NCBI GenBank assembly: GCA_947382625.1
Contig: CANDAG010000009.1
Span: 49,702-113,701, forward strand
From: an uncultured Lachnospiraceae bacterium
GTDB taxonomy: Bacteria > Bacillota > Clostridia > Lachnospirales > Lachnospiraceae
Direction: 5' to 3'
Length of the DNA stretch: 64,000 nucleotides
Made by a program: the position numbers and the translations under genes. Below are positions 8,090 to 16,616 of this stretch, piece after piece. Each line of letters starts with the position of its first letter. Within the stretch, counting starts at the first letter, position 1. The notes beneath the pieces are model-generated. The model searched no databases. It was not told where the DNA came from and saw nothing but the letters and a program-made list of their open reading frames with translations.

Positions 8090-9271
8090 TCAACTACATC
8101 GCACCTTCTTCGTCCCCCGGCAAACAATGATCATGCCCGCCAGAGAACAGACTACCGCAAATAAGAGCATTGCATTTACACCGAAACGGTCGATCAGATT
8201 TCCCCCTGCGGCCGCGCCAAGTACACTCCCAATGGTATAAGTCATGGTAAACCAGGCCTGCCCCTTGACGGTATCCTCCGGCTTCATGATGGAATTGACA
8301 TAAAATACAGAACTGACTGTTATCAATCCCCAGCCCATCATCTGAAGCAGCTGAACCGCATAAAAAGCATTTACAGACCGGCACAGAAGCGTTCCCAGAG
8401 CCTTCAACATGAAAAAAACTGTGGAAATCCGAAACCAGATATCACAGCGCACATGCTTAAGCATTTTAGAAAAAAGAAACATTACCGGCAATTCCATCAC
8501 AGCGGAAAGGGCTATGGCGACTCCCATTTCCCCGCTGCCTCCTCCCTTACTCTGAACGATCTGGAAGGTAAAGCTGTTCAGCAACACATGACTGATATAC
8601 AAAAGGACGCAACCTGTCAAAACAATGGAAAAGCCGGGATACCTTTTTAAGAAAACAGCGCCTTCTGCCCTGTCCTTACCATCCCCGTCTTCTTTTTTGT
8701 CCGTTACCTCCGTCTTACAAAAGGGATACCGCCATACGGCGATCACAAACAAAAGGAAAACAGCCGACATAACAACAGGTACTGTAATACTCCCAAAATC
8801 CTCTGCCCAGATTCCTGTCACATAGGCTATGACAGCATACGCAGCAGAACCGATCCCACGGGCAACGCCGTAATTCGGCCCGGCATTCTCATCCGTATTC
8901 AAAACCCCCAGGGAATTGACAAGAGGCGTAGCGATCTGCAATAGAGCAATGCACAGACCGAAGCAGATTCCTGTGACCCAAAGCCCGTCCCTGAAAAGGA
9001 GCAGACATACTGCGCCTGAAAATATTGCGGTCCCTACCGCCAATATGATCTGTTTCAGAGAAATCTTAACCGACCGGTCTGCATAACCGGCGATCACCGG
9101 CTGCAGGAGGGCAGATACCACGCCTGCTGCCGCAATGATCACTCCAATCTGTGAGTTACTGAATCCACGGTCCAAAAGGTAAAGACTGGCAAATCCGAGG
9201 ATCGATGCAAACCCCATCCAATAAAATCCCTGAACCAGGGCATAGTCAAATGTGAAATCACGGCGTTTCAT
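8090..9271 (-). CDS. LacY-like MFS transporter
   Basis: A 393-residue, 12-helix major facilitator protein whose opening (FYWMGFASILGFASLYLLDR) and GYADRS loop match the MFS_1_like / oligosaccharide:H+ symporter group that includes LacY. I chose the ATG at MKRRDF because AGGAAGGAG is just upstream; a longer frame from a TTG codon would contain that ribosome site. It sits between a fucosidase and an unrelated ABC exporter. A strong promoter lies upstream and a terminator downstream, so it is monocistronic. The sugar carried is unknown; an oligosaccharide is the best guess. Confidence 0.85.
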   Translation of the reverse strand: MKRRDFTFDYALVQGFYWMGFASILGFASLYLLDRGFSNSQIGVIIAAAGVVSALLQPVIAGYADRSVKISLKQIILAVGTAIFSGAVCLLLFRDGLWVTGICFGLCIALLQIATPLVNSLGVLNTDENAGPNYGVARGIGSAAYAVIAYVTGIWAEDFGSITVPVVMSAVFLLFVIAVWRYPFCKTEVTDKKEDGDGKDRAEGAVFLKRYPGFSIVLTGCVLLYISHVLLNSFTFQIVQSKGGGSGEMGVAIALSAVMELPVMFLFSKMLKHVRCDIWFRISTVFFMLKALGTLLCRSVNAFYAVQLLQMMGWGLITVSSVFYVNSIMKPEDTVKGQAWFTMTYTIGSVLGAAAGGNLIDRFGVNAMLLFAVVCSLAGMIIVCRGTKKVRCS

Positions 9272-9324
9272 GGCATAATGCTCCTTCCTCAATCACACGT
9301 ACTAATTGTCATCCTGATTCTTTT

Positions 9325-9352
9325 ATTATATAGGGGCTCCACCTCTTGTCAA
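9325..9352 (-). promoter_or_regulatory. Predicted sigma-A promoter of the LacY-like MFS gene
   Basis: On the minus strand TTGACA (9347-9352) and TATAAT (9325-9330) are both exact consensus, spaced 16 bp, about 55 bp before the chosen ATG. Confidence 0.7.
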
Positions 9353-9390
9353 CCACTTACGCGGCGTTCTTCACAATGGAGACAGAACTA

Positions 9391-11991
9391 CTACTCCCTG
9401 ATCTCCTCCACGATGCTGCTCCTCTTTTGCAGCCCATACACGATCCCGGGCACTGACAGGCCCAAAACAAGCAGCGCCGGGCAGCATAGCAGTGCCGGGA
9501 GCGCTGTGAATTTATATTGGATGAACCAGAGTCCATCTCCCACAGCCTTAAGCGCCGTCAGGGAAAACAGTGTTCCCAAAAGCAGCGACGCCACAGCTGA
9601 GAGCAGGGCGTAGCACACTCCTTCTGCCATCAGCATCCCGACAAGCTGCCGCCTGGTCATGCCAATGGCCTCCATCATGGCAAATTCCCGTTTTCTTCCG
9701 GCAATGCCGGTAATGATCACATTGATAAAATTCAGGATCCCGATCAGCCCGATCATACCGCAGAGCCCTGTTCCTACCAGCATCACCATTCCCACCAGTT
9801 CATTAAAGGTTCCTTCGTACTGCTTCCGGGATTCATAGGACATATCAGGCTCCGTTTCCGTTGTGTAGGTTTTCAAAAAATCCTCCATAACCTCCTCCTG
9901 CCCATCCTTTACATCCAGAAGATAGCTCATAAGATATACATCCGAAAAGTTTTTCTTAAATTCCTCCGCCGATAAATAATAGGAAAAATCGCTGCTTATA
10001 CGGTTGGAAAGGCTGTACCCATGCCTTTTTACAACAGCTATGATCTCATACTCCCGCAGAGCCCCGTCTCCATACTGCAGACACACCCGATCCCCGGCAT
10101 GATGCTTTACTCTCTCCTCCAGCACATGTCCGTCATCATCCACCTCCACTCCGTAAAGAAGGTAATTTCCACTCTCCAGCTTTTCCCAGATCACTGAAGG
10201 ATCCGTCTCTCCCTCTGTCACTGTCATTTTGGACAGTACGAAAGGTTCGATCCCGTGCATATCAACGCAATAACTGCCTGCTACATATCCGGCAAAGGGC
10301 TGGAAGCCCTCCGGCGTATATCTGCCGGGAACCCCTTCCTCATTCTGGGTGATATAAGCAGGAACCTCCCAGCTCTCCACTGGCATACGGGCTCCATTCA
10401 TATTCATGTAGATCCTGCCGCCATCCTGAAAGCTTTCCTGCTGCCTGCAGGCCTCTATAAAGCTTTCGGAAAGGCTCACCTCCCTGGCCATCTGTTCATT
10501 CACAGGATAATATCTGTAATTCCACAAAGCCGCATTACCGATGATATCCTCGCACAGGATCATCTTATTCAAAAAGCTTTCCCTGTCAATGGACTTTGCC
10601 ACAGTGTAAACACTGTTCATCAAAACCACCGTCAGAGACAGAGACAGGATCACCACCGCCGTTCTGCCCTTGCTCCTGCCCAGATTGGAAAACGCCATTC
10701 TGAAAAGCTTGCCGCCGTCTGTAGTCCTTTTTTGTTTCCTGCATCTTTTTCCATACTCCGTGTAGCGAAGAGCCTCCATGGGGGAAACCTTCCCTGCGAT
10801 CCGGGCAGGCTTCCACTCTGAGATCAGAACCGTAACAATGGTAAAAATTGCAGCGCCTGCAAAGATACCGGGATGAGGAGAAACCGAAAATGCTCCTTTT
10901 TCCCCCGAAAGCGCTGTCTGACTGATCACAGGAAAGATGATCTTTCCTGCCAGAAATCCTAAGAAAAGTCCCGCCGGTGTTCCCATAAGGCACAGCCAGA
11001 ATGCCTGTCTTCGCAGGATTCTTCTGATCTGCCGTCCGGTAGTCCCTATGGTTTTCAAAAGCCCGTAATAGCGGATATCCCGAATAATGGAAATCTGGAA
11101 GATATTGTAAATGATCAGATAACCGGTGACCATGATCAGTAAAATCGCGAAGCCGATTCCCATCATTGTCAGCGGATCGCCTCCCACCCCATCAGTGAGA
11201 TAGGCCCAGTTTGCATTGGAAGCAATGTAATCCGCCGCTCCTTCCTCCAGGGAAAAGCCACTGTCCGTGATCACCTTATTAAGCTTCTCCTGAATATTCC
11301 GTGAATTGGAAAAGAAAATCTGCATGGAAATTGTTCCTTCACTAAAACCGCCCTTCGGCGTCTGATCCGGCCAGATCTCATGGGCATACTGATCCAGGTA
11401 CGCCTCTGAGACAAACACAAATCCCACATTCATGGCCTCTGCCGCCTCTGTCACCCCGCTTACCCTGAAGCTGCGCTTTACCGGCTCGCTGTCATAATGG
11501 GGTTTTACCTCCAGCGTCACCTCACATCCGGCCCGGGGCTCTAATCCCAGAAGCTCCATGGATTTCTGATCCATCAGGATCTCATCCGCTGCCACAGGCG
11601 CTTTCCCTTCCCTGATCCGGACAAACCAGTGAGGATACATATACTCATCAAGATAATGCATTTCCACATGCCGCTTCAAAAACTCCGGATTTTCCACCGC
11701 ATTGGCCACACTGATATCCCTGCCGCACTCCCTGATGGAAGGGTGCTGTTTCAGGATCTCATACTGCTCCTGCGTAATATCCTTGATAACTCCATGGGCA
11801 TCGCCTCCTGCCTGCAGCATGGCGCTGCGCTGCATCTTCTCTGCCAGTCCTATCCCGATGGTGAATACTGCCGTAAACAAAACCGCTGTCAACGCTATGG
11901 CTATGGCCGCAATGGTATTGCGGGTTTTGTTTGCCTGAAAGCTTTTCACCGCCAGACGGCTGATGGCCCGGTTGTTTTTCACCTTACCCAT
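9391..11991 (-). CDS. ABC exporter permease with duplicated FtsX domains
   Basis: An 866-residue permease. The first hydrophobic helix (about 20-45) is followed by an extracytoplasmic region to about 265 and three helices with a cytoplasmic R-R-rich loop. A second FtsX-type half then follows (helix near 450, large external domain to about 720, three terminal helices). This doubled layout fits the MacB/LolC-like exporters that Firmicutes couple to two-component systems. The ATG at 11991 overlaps the end of the ATPase gene by 8 nt; a GTG three codons earlier is possible. It forms the transporter with that ATPase, plausibly for antimicrobial peptide or envelope-stress export. The substrate is not known. 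Confidence 0.9.
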   Translation of the reverse strand: MGKVKNNRAISRLAVKSFQANKTRNTIAAIAIALTAVLFTAVFTIGIGLAEKMQRSAMLQAGGDAHGVIKDITQEQYEILKQHPSIRECGRDISVANAVENPEFLKRHVEMHYLDEYMYPHWFVRIREGKAPVAADEILMDQKSMELLGLEPRAGCEVTLEVKPHYDSEPVKRSFRVSGVTEAAEAMNVGFVFVSEAYLDQYAHEIWPDQTPKGGFSEGTISMQIFFSNSRNIQEKLNKVITDSGFSLEEGAADYIASNANWAYLTDGVGGDPLTMMGIGFAILLIMVTGYLIIYNIFQISIIRDIRYYGLLKTIGTTGRQIRRILRRQAFWLCLMGTPAGLFLGFLAGKIIFPVISQTALSGEKGAFSVSPHPGIFAGAAIFTIVTVLISEWKPARIAGKVSPMEALRYTEYGKRCRKQKRTTDGGKLFRMAFSNLGRSKGRTAVVILSLSLTVVLMNSVYTVAKSIDRESFLNKMILCEDIIGNAALWNYRYYPVNEQMAREVSLSESFIEACRQQESFQDGGRIYMNMNGARMPVESWEVPAYITQNEEGVPGRYTPEGFQPFAGYVAGSYCVDMHGIEPFVLSKMTVTEGETDPSVIWEKLESGNYLLYGVEVDDDGHVLEERVKHHAGDRVCLQYGDGALREYEIIAVVKRHGYSLSNRISSDFSYYLSAEEFKKNFSDVYLMSYLLDVKDGQEEVMEDFLKTYTTETEPDMSYESRKQYEGTFNELVGMVMLVGTGLCGMIGLIGILNFINVIITGIAGRKREFAMMEAIGMTRRQLVGMLMAEGVCYALLSAVASLLLGTLFSLTALKAVGDGLWFIQYKFTALPALLCCPALLVLGLSVPGIVYGLQKRSSIVEEIRE

Positions 11992-12679
11992 GGAGCTCAC
12001 CGCCCTTCTGCGTCCTGCTCACGATCCTTCCATCCTCAATGTGCACGATCCTGTCCGCCATCTGTGCGATCTCTTCATTATGAGTGATCATCACCATGGT
12101 CTGCCCGAAGCGCTCTCCCGTGGTCTTCATCAGCCCCAACACATCCTGACTGGTGGCCGAATCCAGATTCCCGGTAGGCTCATCAGCCAATACGATCACC
12201 GGCTTTGAAGCCAGCGCCCTGGCTATCGCCACTCTCTGCTGCTGTCCTCCCGAAAGCTGAGAGGGAAGGGCGTAGATCTTACTCTCCAGCCCAAGGGTCT
12301 CGATCACGCTCTCAATAAATCCCTTATCGATTCTGTTTCCGTCCAGCTCAATGGGAAGCACAATATTTTCATAGACATTCAGCACCGGTACCAGATTAAA
12401 GCTCTGGAACACAAAGCCGATCTTCCGTCTTCTGAAGATGGTCATAGCTTCCGTCTTCAGAGAAAAGATATTTTTCCCGTCCACCAGCACAGACCCGGAG
12501 GTGGGCCGGTCAAGCCCGCCAAGCATATTAAGAAGCGTGGACTTACCGCTGCCCGATGTGCCTACGATAGACACAAACTCCCCCTTCTCCACGGCAAGAT
12601 CCACACCGTCTAAGGCCTTTACCATAGCTTCCCCTTCCCCATAATATTTTTTCAGGTTCTCTGTTCTCAAAATCTCCAT
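11984..12679 (-). CDS. ABC transporter ATP-binding protein (MacB/BceA type)
   Basis: A 231-residue ATPase with Walker A GTSGSGKST (about 41-49), Q-loop in FVFQSFNLVP, signature LSGGQQQR (about 142-149), Walker B VIVLADEP and switch His in MITHNEE. The sequence style (LNMLGGLDRPTSG) is that of the MacB/LolD/BceA group. It is translationally coupled to the downstream permease. A GAGGAG site precedes the ATG, and an intrinsic terminator lies between it and the histidine kinase gene upstream. Confidence 0.95.
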   Translation of the reverse strand: MEILRTENLKKYYGEGEAMVKALDGVDLAVEKGEFVSIVGTSGSGKSTLLNMLGGLDRPTSGSVLVDGKNIFSLKTEAMTIFRRRKIGFVFQSFNLVPVLNVYENIVLPIELDGNRIDKGFIESVIETLGLESKIYALPSQLSGGQQQRVAIARALASKPVIVLADEPTGNLDSATSQDVLGLMKTTGERFGQTMVMITHNEEIAQMADRIVHIEDGRIVSRTQKGGELHG

Positions 12680-12694
12680 ATTCTTCTCCTCTTT

Positions 12695-12732
12695 AAAAAA
12701 GTCTGTCTATGCAGCTTTTGCATAAACAGACT
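12695..12732 (-). terminator. Intrinsic terminator between kinase and ABC genes
   Basis: On the minus strand a 14-bp stem with one G-T pair (arms 12719-12732 and 12700-12713, 5-nt loop) is followed by a run of T residues. It lies only 15 bp before the ATPase start codon. The ABC genes are therefore expressed either by read-through from the regulator-kinase transcript or from a promoter inside the kinase gene. Confidence 0.8.
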
Positions 12733-12770
12733 ATATCAAATCATTCTTTCCCAAATCTTTCTGAAATCTT

Positions 12771-13679
12771 TCACTTATGAAAGGATTCTTCCCTGGCCTG
12801 CCTTGGCAGAAACATCTGAAAGCAGCTTCCTTTCTTTTCTCCGGAGGAAACTCTGATATATCCCCCTTCCTTCCGCAGGATCATACGGGTCAGGTAAAGT
12901 CCTACGCCGCTGCCCTCCTGCTGCATGGCGTTTTTTCCCCGATAAAAACGCTCAAAGATCTGCGCCCGCTCTTCCTCGGGAATCCCCGGCCCCTCATCCT
13001 CCACGCTGATACAGACAAACATTTCAAAGGGGCGCACCCTGACTCTGATCCGGCTGCCGGCAGGAGAATACTTCAGCGCATTATCCAGCAGATTTCCAAG
13101 AGCCTCCCCTGTCCAGCGGCCATCATAAACCGCCCGGACATCATGAACGTCCTCTATATCCCTTACATCCTCTTCCGCTTCATGGCCCCCGGCATTTACA
13201 CCCTCAGCCTCTATTGTGATCTGCTTTTCCCTTGCCCGCTCCTGCACCTCCCTCACGGCCCGGTCTACCAGCGCAAAGACCGGTCCGGGCTTCGGTGCAA
13301 GCCTCACCATATCGCTTTCCAGACGCGAGATCTGAGTGAGCGCCCGGATCAGAAATTCCAGCTTCTCTGCCTGCTGCCTGATCTGCCGTACATAAGGCGC
13401 CGTCTCTTCGGTGCAGATTTCCTCCAGAAGCTGGGTATACAGGCAAATATTTGCAACAGGATTCCTGGTCTGATGAGAAATATCCGTTACCAGCTCCTTA
13501 ATGGCAGCCCGCTCTGCCTGCACCCTTTCCGCAGACAATTCCTTCTCTGTCAGATATTGCCGGAACCTGCTTTCCAATCGGGACAGCTCCGTCTCATTAT
13601 AATCAGTCTCCACAAAAGAGCCATTGATGGCATCTGTGAGCATTTCATCTAGTCTGGAAATGATTCTGTTTTCTCTCAT
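12771..13679 (-). CDS. Sensor histidine kinase without membrane segments
   Basis: A 302-residue kinase. The phosphoacceptor is His69 in TDISHQTRNP. The ATPase domain has the N box LGNLLDNALKYSP, the G1 box DEGPGIP and the G2 box GSGVGLYL. There is no transmembrane helix or classical sensor domain; the first 60 residues look like a coiled-coil helix. In the Bce-type systems this resembles, the kinase senses flux through its ABC permease rather than a ligand, and a soluble kinase would need such a partner. Its start overlaps the regulator stop by 4 nt. The residue 160-190 region (EEDVRDIEDVHDVRAVYDG) is an acidic insert within the linker before the N box. Confidence 0.92.
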   Translation of the reverse strand: MRENRIISRLDEMLTDAINGSFVETDYNETELSRLESRFRQYLTEKELSAERVQAERAAIKELVTDISHQTRNPVANICLYTQLLEEICTEETAPYVRQIRQQAEKLEFLIRALTQISRLESDMVRLAPKPGPVFALVDRAVREVQERAREKQITIEAEGVNAGGHEAEEDVRDIEDVHDVRAVYDGRWTGEALGNLLDNALKYSPAGSRIRVRVRPFEMFVCISVEDEGPGIPEEERAQIFERFYRGKNAMQQEGSGVGLYLTRMILRKEGGYIRVSSGEKKGSCFQMFLPRQAREESFHK

Positions 13680-14365
13680 CCCTGCTCCTTTTGCCCCTTC
13701 CAGACATAGCCGACCCCGTATACCGTTCGGATCGGACTGGTTTTTCCTTTGATCTCCAGCTTTTTGCGCAGACGACTGACAGTTACGGAAAGGGCATTCT
13801 CATCCACATATTCTGTTCCGAAGTCCCAGATCTGTTCTGACAGTCTCTCCCTTGGCAGCGTCTGCCCCGGATAAGTGACAAAAAGCTTCAAAAGCTTTTG
13901 CTCCGGCATGCTAAGCTCCAGCTTTTGCCCTTCTACCCAAAACTCCAGCTTTTCAAAATCAAAGCGATAGCCCTCCTGTTCATATACAGACCTTCCGGAT
14001 GTGGCAGTGCGCTTCCGGATATTCTCCACCCTCGCCCTGAGAGCCATCAGACTGAAGGGCTTGGTAATATAATCATCTGCTCCTAAGGTCAGCCCCGTGA
14101 CCTCGTCCATTTCCATGTCATTTGCCGTGATCATCAGCACAGGGATATCAGAGCTCTGACGCAGCATATGGAGAAAGTCAAACCCGTTCCCATCAGGAAA
14201 ATTCACATCCAGAAGGACCATATCCGGTCTTTTCTCCCGCCAGATCTCTTCTGTCTCCTTTAAGGTTTCCGCCGTTTCAAAAACATATTCTTCCCTCTGC
14301 AGCGCCAGACGGATCCCCTGATTTAAACCTTTGTCATCCTCCGCAACCAAAATCCTGTAGCTCAT
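13676..14365 (-). CDS. OmpR/PhoB-type response regulator
   Basis: A 229-residue regulator. The receiver has acidic EDD near residue 10, phosphorylated Asp53 in VLLDVNFPDG, Thr in MITAND and Lys in ITKPFS. The C-terminal winged helix contains RERLSEQIWD and VTVSRLRKKLE. It is the first gene of the regulator-kinase pair and probably activates the ABC exporter genes downstream. The promoter upstream carries a GACAC-GTGTC dyad over the -35 box, which may be its own operator. Confidence 0.95.
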   Translation of the reverse strand: MSYRILVAEDDKGLNQGIRLALQREEYVFETAETLKETEEIWREKRPDMVLLDVNFPDGNGFDFLHMLRQSSDIPVLMITANDMEMDEVTGLTLGADDYITKPFSLMALRARVENIRKRTATSGRSVYEQEGYRFDFEKLEFWVEGQKLELSMPEQKLLKLFVTYPGQTLPRERLSEQIWDFGTEYVDENALSVTVSRLRKKLEIKGKTSPIRTVYGVGYVWKGQKEQG

Positions 14366-14398
14366 TTTTTCTGTACCGCCTTCCAGCTTATTGTAATG

Positions 14399-14427
14399 AT
14401 ATTACCGGACTTTGGACACTGTGTCAA
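14399..14427 (-). promoter_or_regulatory. Predicted promoter of the regulator-kinase operon, with overlapping dyad
   Basis: On the minus strand TTGACA (14422-14427) and TAATAT (14399-14404) are 17 bp apart. An 11-bp palindrome (GACAC-N-GTGTC, 14415-14425) overlaps the -35 box, suggesting repression or autoregulation at this point. Confidence 0.6.
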
Positions 14428-14541
14428 ATTCTCCCCTCGACAATTGAATAGACTATGCCTTTTGGCTATGATATACTTGGATCATATGGTTGAGTGCGAT
14501 ATAGAGGCCGGCGCAAGACTTATTGCCCGCGTGAGTCAATA

Positions 14542-15081
14542 TCACACAAGCTCCATCCGCCGCAACACCGTAACCACAGGCTTATACAAAAACAGCGTAA
14601 TTGCTGCATTCAATCCTCCCTTGATCAGGTTAAAGGGCAAAAATGCCGGCAGCAGCAGTTTTACGATCTCATCCCTCGGATAGCCCATATAAACAGGGGC
14701 AATCAGGTAATTCCAAAGCATCATTACCGCCACCTGGCAAATCCAACCACTTAACAGCGCAAGCATGGCACCGGAGAAATTGTGCTTCTTTTTATAAATC
14801 CATGCCGCAGTACATGCGAAGGAACAGCTCGAGATTATATTCATGATACATCCCAATATACCTGTCCCACTGACCGTAAACATTTGTACTACAGAAACGA
14901 TCACTGTAATTAGCAGTGAAGTAGCCGGACCAAAGATCAAACCGCCGATCACGATGATCACATCCTTCGGATCATACCTCAAAAACAACACGATTGGAAC
15001 ACGAAGAGTAGCCGCCATTATGTAGGCAAGTGCGCACAGCATTGCTGTAGTCGTAAGCTTCTTTACTTTCCTGATATTCAT
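14542..15081 (-). CDS. ribU: Riboflavin ECF transporter S component
   Basis: A 179-residue integral membrane protein with about six helices. The segments DPKDVIIVIGGLIFGP, MNIISSCSFACTAAWIYKKK and LPFNLIKGGLNAAIT match RibU-type substrate-binding components, which pair with the shared EcfA/A'/T module (not in this window) to import riboflavin. The start is the ATG of MNIRKVKK because AAAGGAGG lies before it; a longer frame begins 17 codons earlier without a site. Assignment to riboflavin is firm because an FMN riboswitch and terminator lie in its leader. Confidence 0.95.
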   Translation of the reverse strand: MNIRKVKKLTTTAMLCALAYIMAATLRVPIVLFLRYDPKDVIIVIGGLIFGPATSLLITVIVSVVQMFTVSGTGILGCIMNIISSCSFACTAAWIYKKKHNFSGAMLALLSGWICQVAVMMLWNYLIAPVYMGYPRDEIVKLLLPAFLPFNLIKGGLNAAITLFLYKPVVTVLRRMELV

Positions 15082-15173
15082 ACCAGAATACCTCCTTTGA
15101 TATTTTTGAAATGATTCCTGTGCATCAAACACCGGTATGCTCTATGAGTTGCTCTGCGAATCAGCTTATTGAT

Positions 15174-15211
15174 GCAAAAACACCTGAAAAGCTCAGAATG
15201 CCTTTCAGGTG
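15174..15211 (-). terminator. Riboswitch-controlled terminator in the ribU leader
   Basis: On the minus strand arms starting CACCTGAAAG and ending TTTCAGGTG enclose a short loop and are followed by five T residues. It lies between the FMN aptamer and ribU, the normal place for the expression platform. FMN binding would favour this stem. Confidence 0.85.
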
Positions 15212-15310
15212 CCGAATATCAGGTGTATCAAAAATGCCTACAGAACAGGTTATGGATTACAAAAAGCGTGTAAAATCAACGCCAGGTTTATCCCTGACAA
15301 TTTCAATACA

Positions 15311-15418
15311 CCTTCTTTAATCCGGACTATACCGTCGGTTCTGGAATTTCACCAGCCCCCGCGCCTGCGCGCCCGCGGACTATCACCGCCGATCGGGAAT
15401 TTCACCCTGCCCTGAAGA
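15311..15418 (-). promoter_or_regulatory. FMN riboswitch (RFN element)
   Basis: The minus strand shows the conserved RFN blocks in order: CTTCAGGGCAGGG, GTGAAATTCCCGA, CGGCGGTGATAGTCCGC, a variable GC-rich hairpin, CTGGTGAAATTCCAGA, CCGACGGTATAGTCCGGAT and a closing GAAGG. This is an essentially complete aptamer. It controls ribU by transcription termination at 15174-15211. It is also the evidence that fixes the substrate of the S component. Confidence 0.97.
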
Positions 15419-15443
15419 CATTAGCTATTCAATTGTTTCCGTA

Positions 15444-15473
15444 ATTCTAACATCATAAACGAGAGAATGTCAA
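15444..15473 (-). promoter_or_regulatory. Predicted promoter of the ribU leader
   Basis: On the minus strand TTGACA (15468-15473) and TAGAAT (15444-15449) are spaced 18 bp, placing initiation about 20 nt before the FMN aptamer. Confidence 0.7.
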
Positions 15474-15493
15474 GCCTGTTAAGGTCAAATGAC

Positions 15494-15660
15494 AAAGGAT
15501 CGGTAACTATTCAGCCAGGACTTTGCACTTGCTGCAAAGTCCGTGAGAAAGCGTAGTTTAAGCCAAGAGTGAATCTGCCCCTTCGCCGAAGGCGACTTTA
15601 AATGGGCAGATTTAGGGTAACTATGAAGCCGAAGGCTGAATAGTTACAAGGATCGTAACC
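15494..15660. repeat. Composite structured element with three hairpins
   Basis: Between the ribU promoter and the methyltransferase stop lie three hairpins: 15518-15542 (9-bp stem, loop ACTTGCT), 15571-15612 (GAATCTGCCC against GGGCAGATT with an inner CTTCGCCGAAGG stem) and 15617-15647 (8-2-4-3 hairpin). The right arm of the third is also a perfect complement of 15503-15516, so two exclusive folds are possible. AAGGATCG direct repeats (15496 and 15649 regions) flank the element. It carries no reading frame and could be a small mobile repeat or structured RNA. Confidence 0.5.
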
Positions 15661-15663
15661 GTG

Positions 15664-16407
15664 CTATTTTTCCTTTCTCTCACTTACCCTCGCCCTCACC
15701 AGAAGCATCATGGGTCTGCGCAGCTCATCCTTCATTCCCGGAATATCCATCATCTCCTCAGATGGCTCTGCTTCCTCCACCGCCTCCAACACAAATCCGC
15801 TCTTTAAAAGTCCCATCAATATCTGGGTCAATGTGTGATGCTGCTTCCTCACATCGCATCCCAGAAAATGAGTCCTTCTTTCTCCGGGAAAAAAGTAATC
15901 ATCCACCGGCCAGTACTGTGGCTTTCCGTCTTCTCCATAAACCCAGTCCTGTCCTGCGCCTGCCGTAAAAACCGGATGCTCGATGTTAAAAAGGAATATT
16001 CCTCCTGTCTTCAGCGTCCTGTGAACCTTCTGAAATATCTCTTCCAGATCCTCAATATAGTGGAGCGCCAGATTGGATACCACGCAGTCCCACGCATGTT
16101 CCGGATATTCATATTCCTCTATCCCGCAAACCCTATAGGTGATCCTTTCGCCGCTGTTTCGTCTCCTGGCCTCCCCGATCATCCGCTGGCTTAAGTCGAT
16201 CCCCAATACCTCACCGGCTCCCTGCTCCTTTGCAAACCTGCAGTGCCAGCCGTATCCGCATCCCAAATCCAGGACACTTTTGCCTGTAAGATCCGGAAAC
16301 AGAGGCTTTAGCTGATGCCACTCTCCCGCAGCAGACAATCCTTCCCTGCTGCGGGCCATTCGGGCATACTGATCAAAAAATTCTTTTTTCTCGTATTCAT
16401 TATTCAT
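15664..16407 (-). CDS. Class I SAM-dependent methyltransferase
   Basis: A 247-residue methyltransferase (Methyltransf_11 type). Motif I is VLDLGCGYGWHC, the motif II acidic residue follows in VLGIDLS, and DCVVSNLALHYIEDL is the post-II segment. The start is the ATG of MNNEYEKKEF, preceded by GGAAGGTG; two longer in-frame starts are less well supported. Close relatives are annotated only generically, with a small-molecule acceptor assumed. It stands alone, and its terminator region is the structured repeat just downstream. Confidence 0.85.
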   Translation of the reverse strand: MNNEYEKKEFFDQYARMARSREGLSAAGEWHQLKPLFPDLTGKSVLDLGCGYGWHCRFAKEQGAGEVLGIDLSQRMIGEARRRNSGERITYRVCGIEEYEYPEHAWDCVVSNLALHYIEDLEEIFQKVHRTLKTGGIFLFNIEHPVFTAGAGQDWVYGEDGKPQYWPVDDYFFPGERRTHFLGCDVRKQHHTLTQILMGLLKSGFVLEAVEEAEPSEEMMDIPGMKDELRRPMMLLVRARVSERKEK

Positions 16408-16572
16408 AGAATCATCACCTTCCGTCATATTTCTTTTCCCTGTGCCGCCTATACACATCAGTGTATTCCATTGTACCAGATAATCTGGGCAATTTCTATT
16501 TAGACTCCTGCCAAAAAAGATGCTATATTACTTTTAGCAGCAATCGCAAACCATTTTTCAGAAAGGAATCTT

Positions 16573-16603
16573 CTGTAGTCCGGCCTAAGCCGGACTGTCA
16601 CAG
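16573..16603. repeat. Hairpin in the leader of the AraC-clpP pair
   Basis: Perfect 8-bp arms AGTCCGGC and GCCGGACT around a CTAA loop, extended by CTGT/ACAG, lie 14 nt before the AraC start codon. The sequence resembles the 3283-3313 hairpin core. It could shield the poorly marked ribosome site of the AraC gene or be another copy of a dispersed hairpin. Confidence 0.45.
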
Positions 16604-16616
16604 AAACCTCAATATT

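Noticed and set aside
12777-13652. 291-codon open frame antisense to the soluble histidine kinase
   Set aside because: It is a shadow of the kinase frame; no ribosome site, no recognisable domain, and the opposite strand has full kinase motifs.
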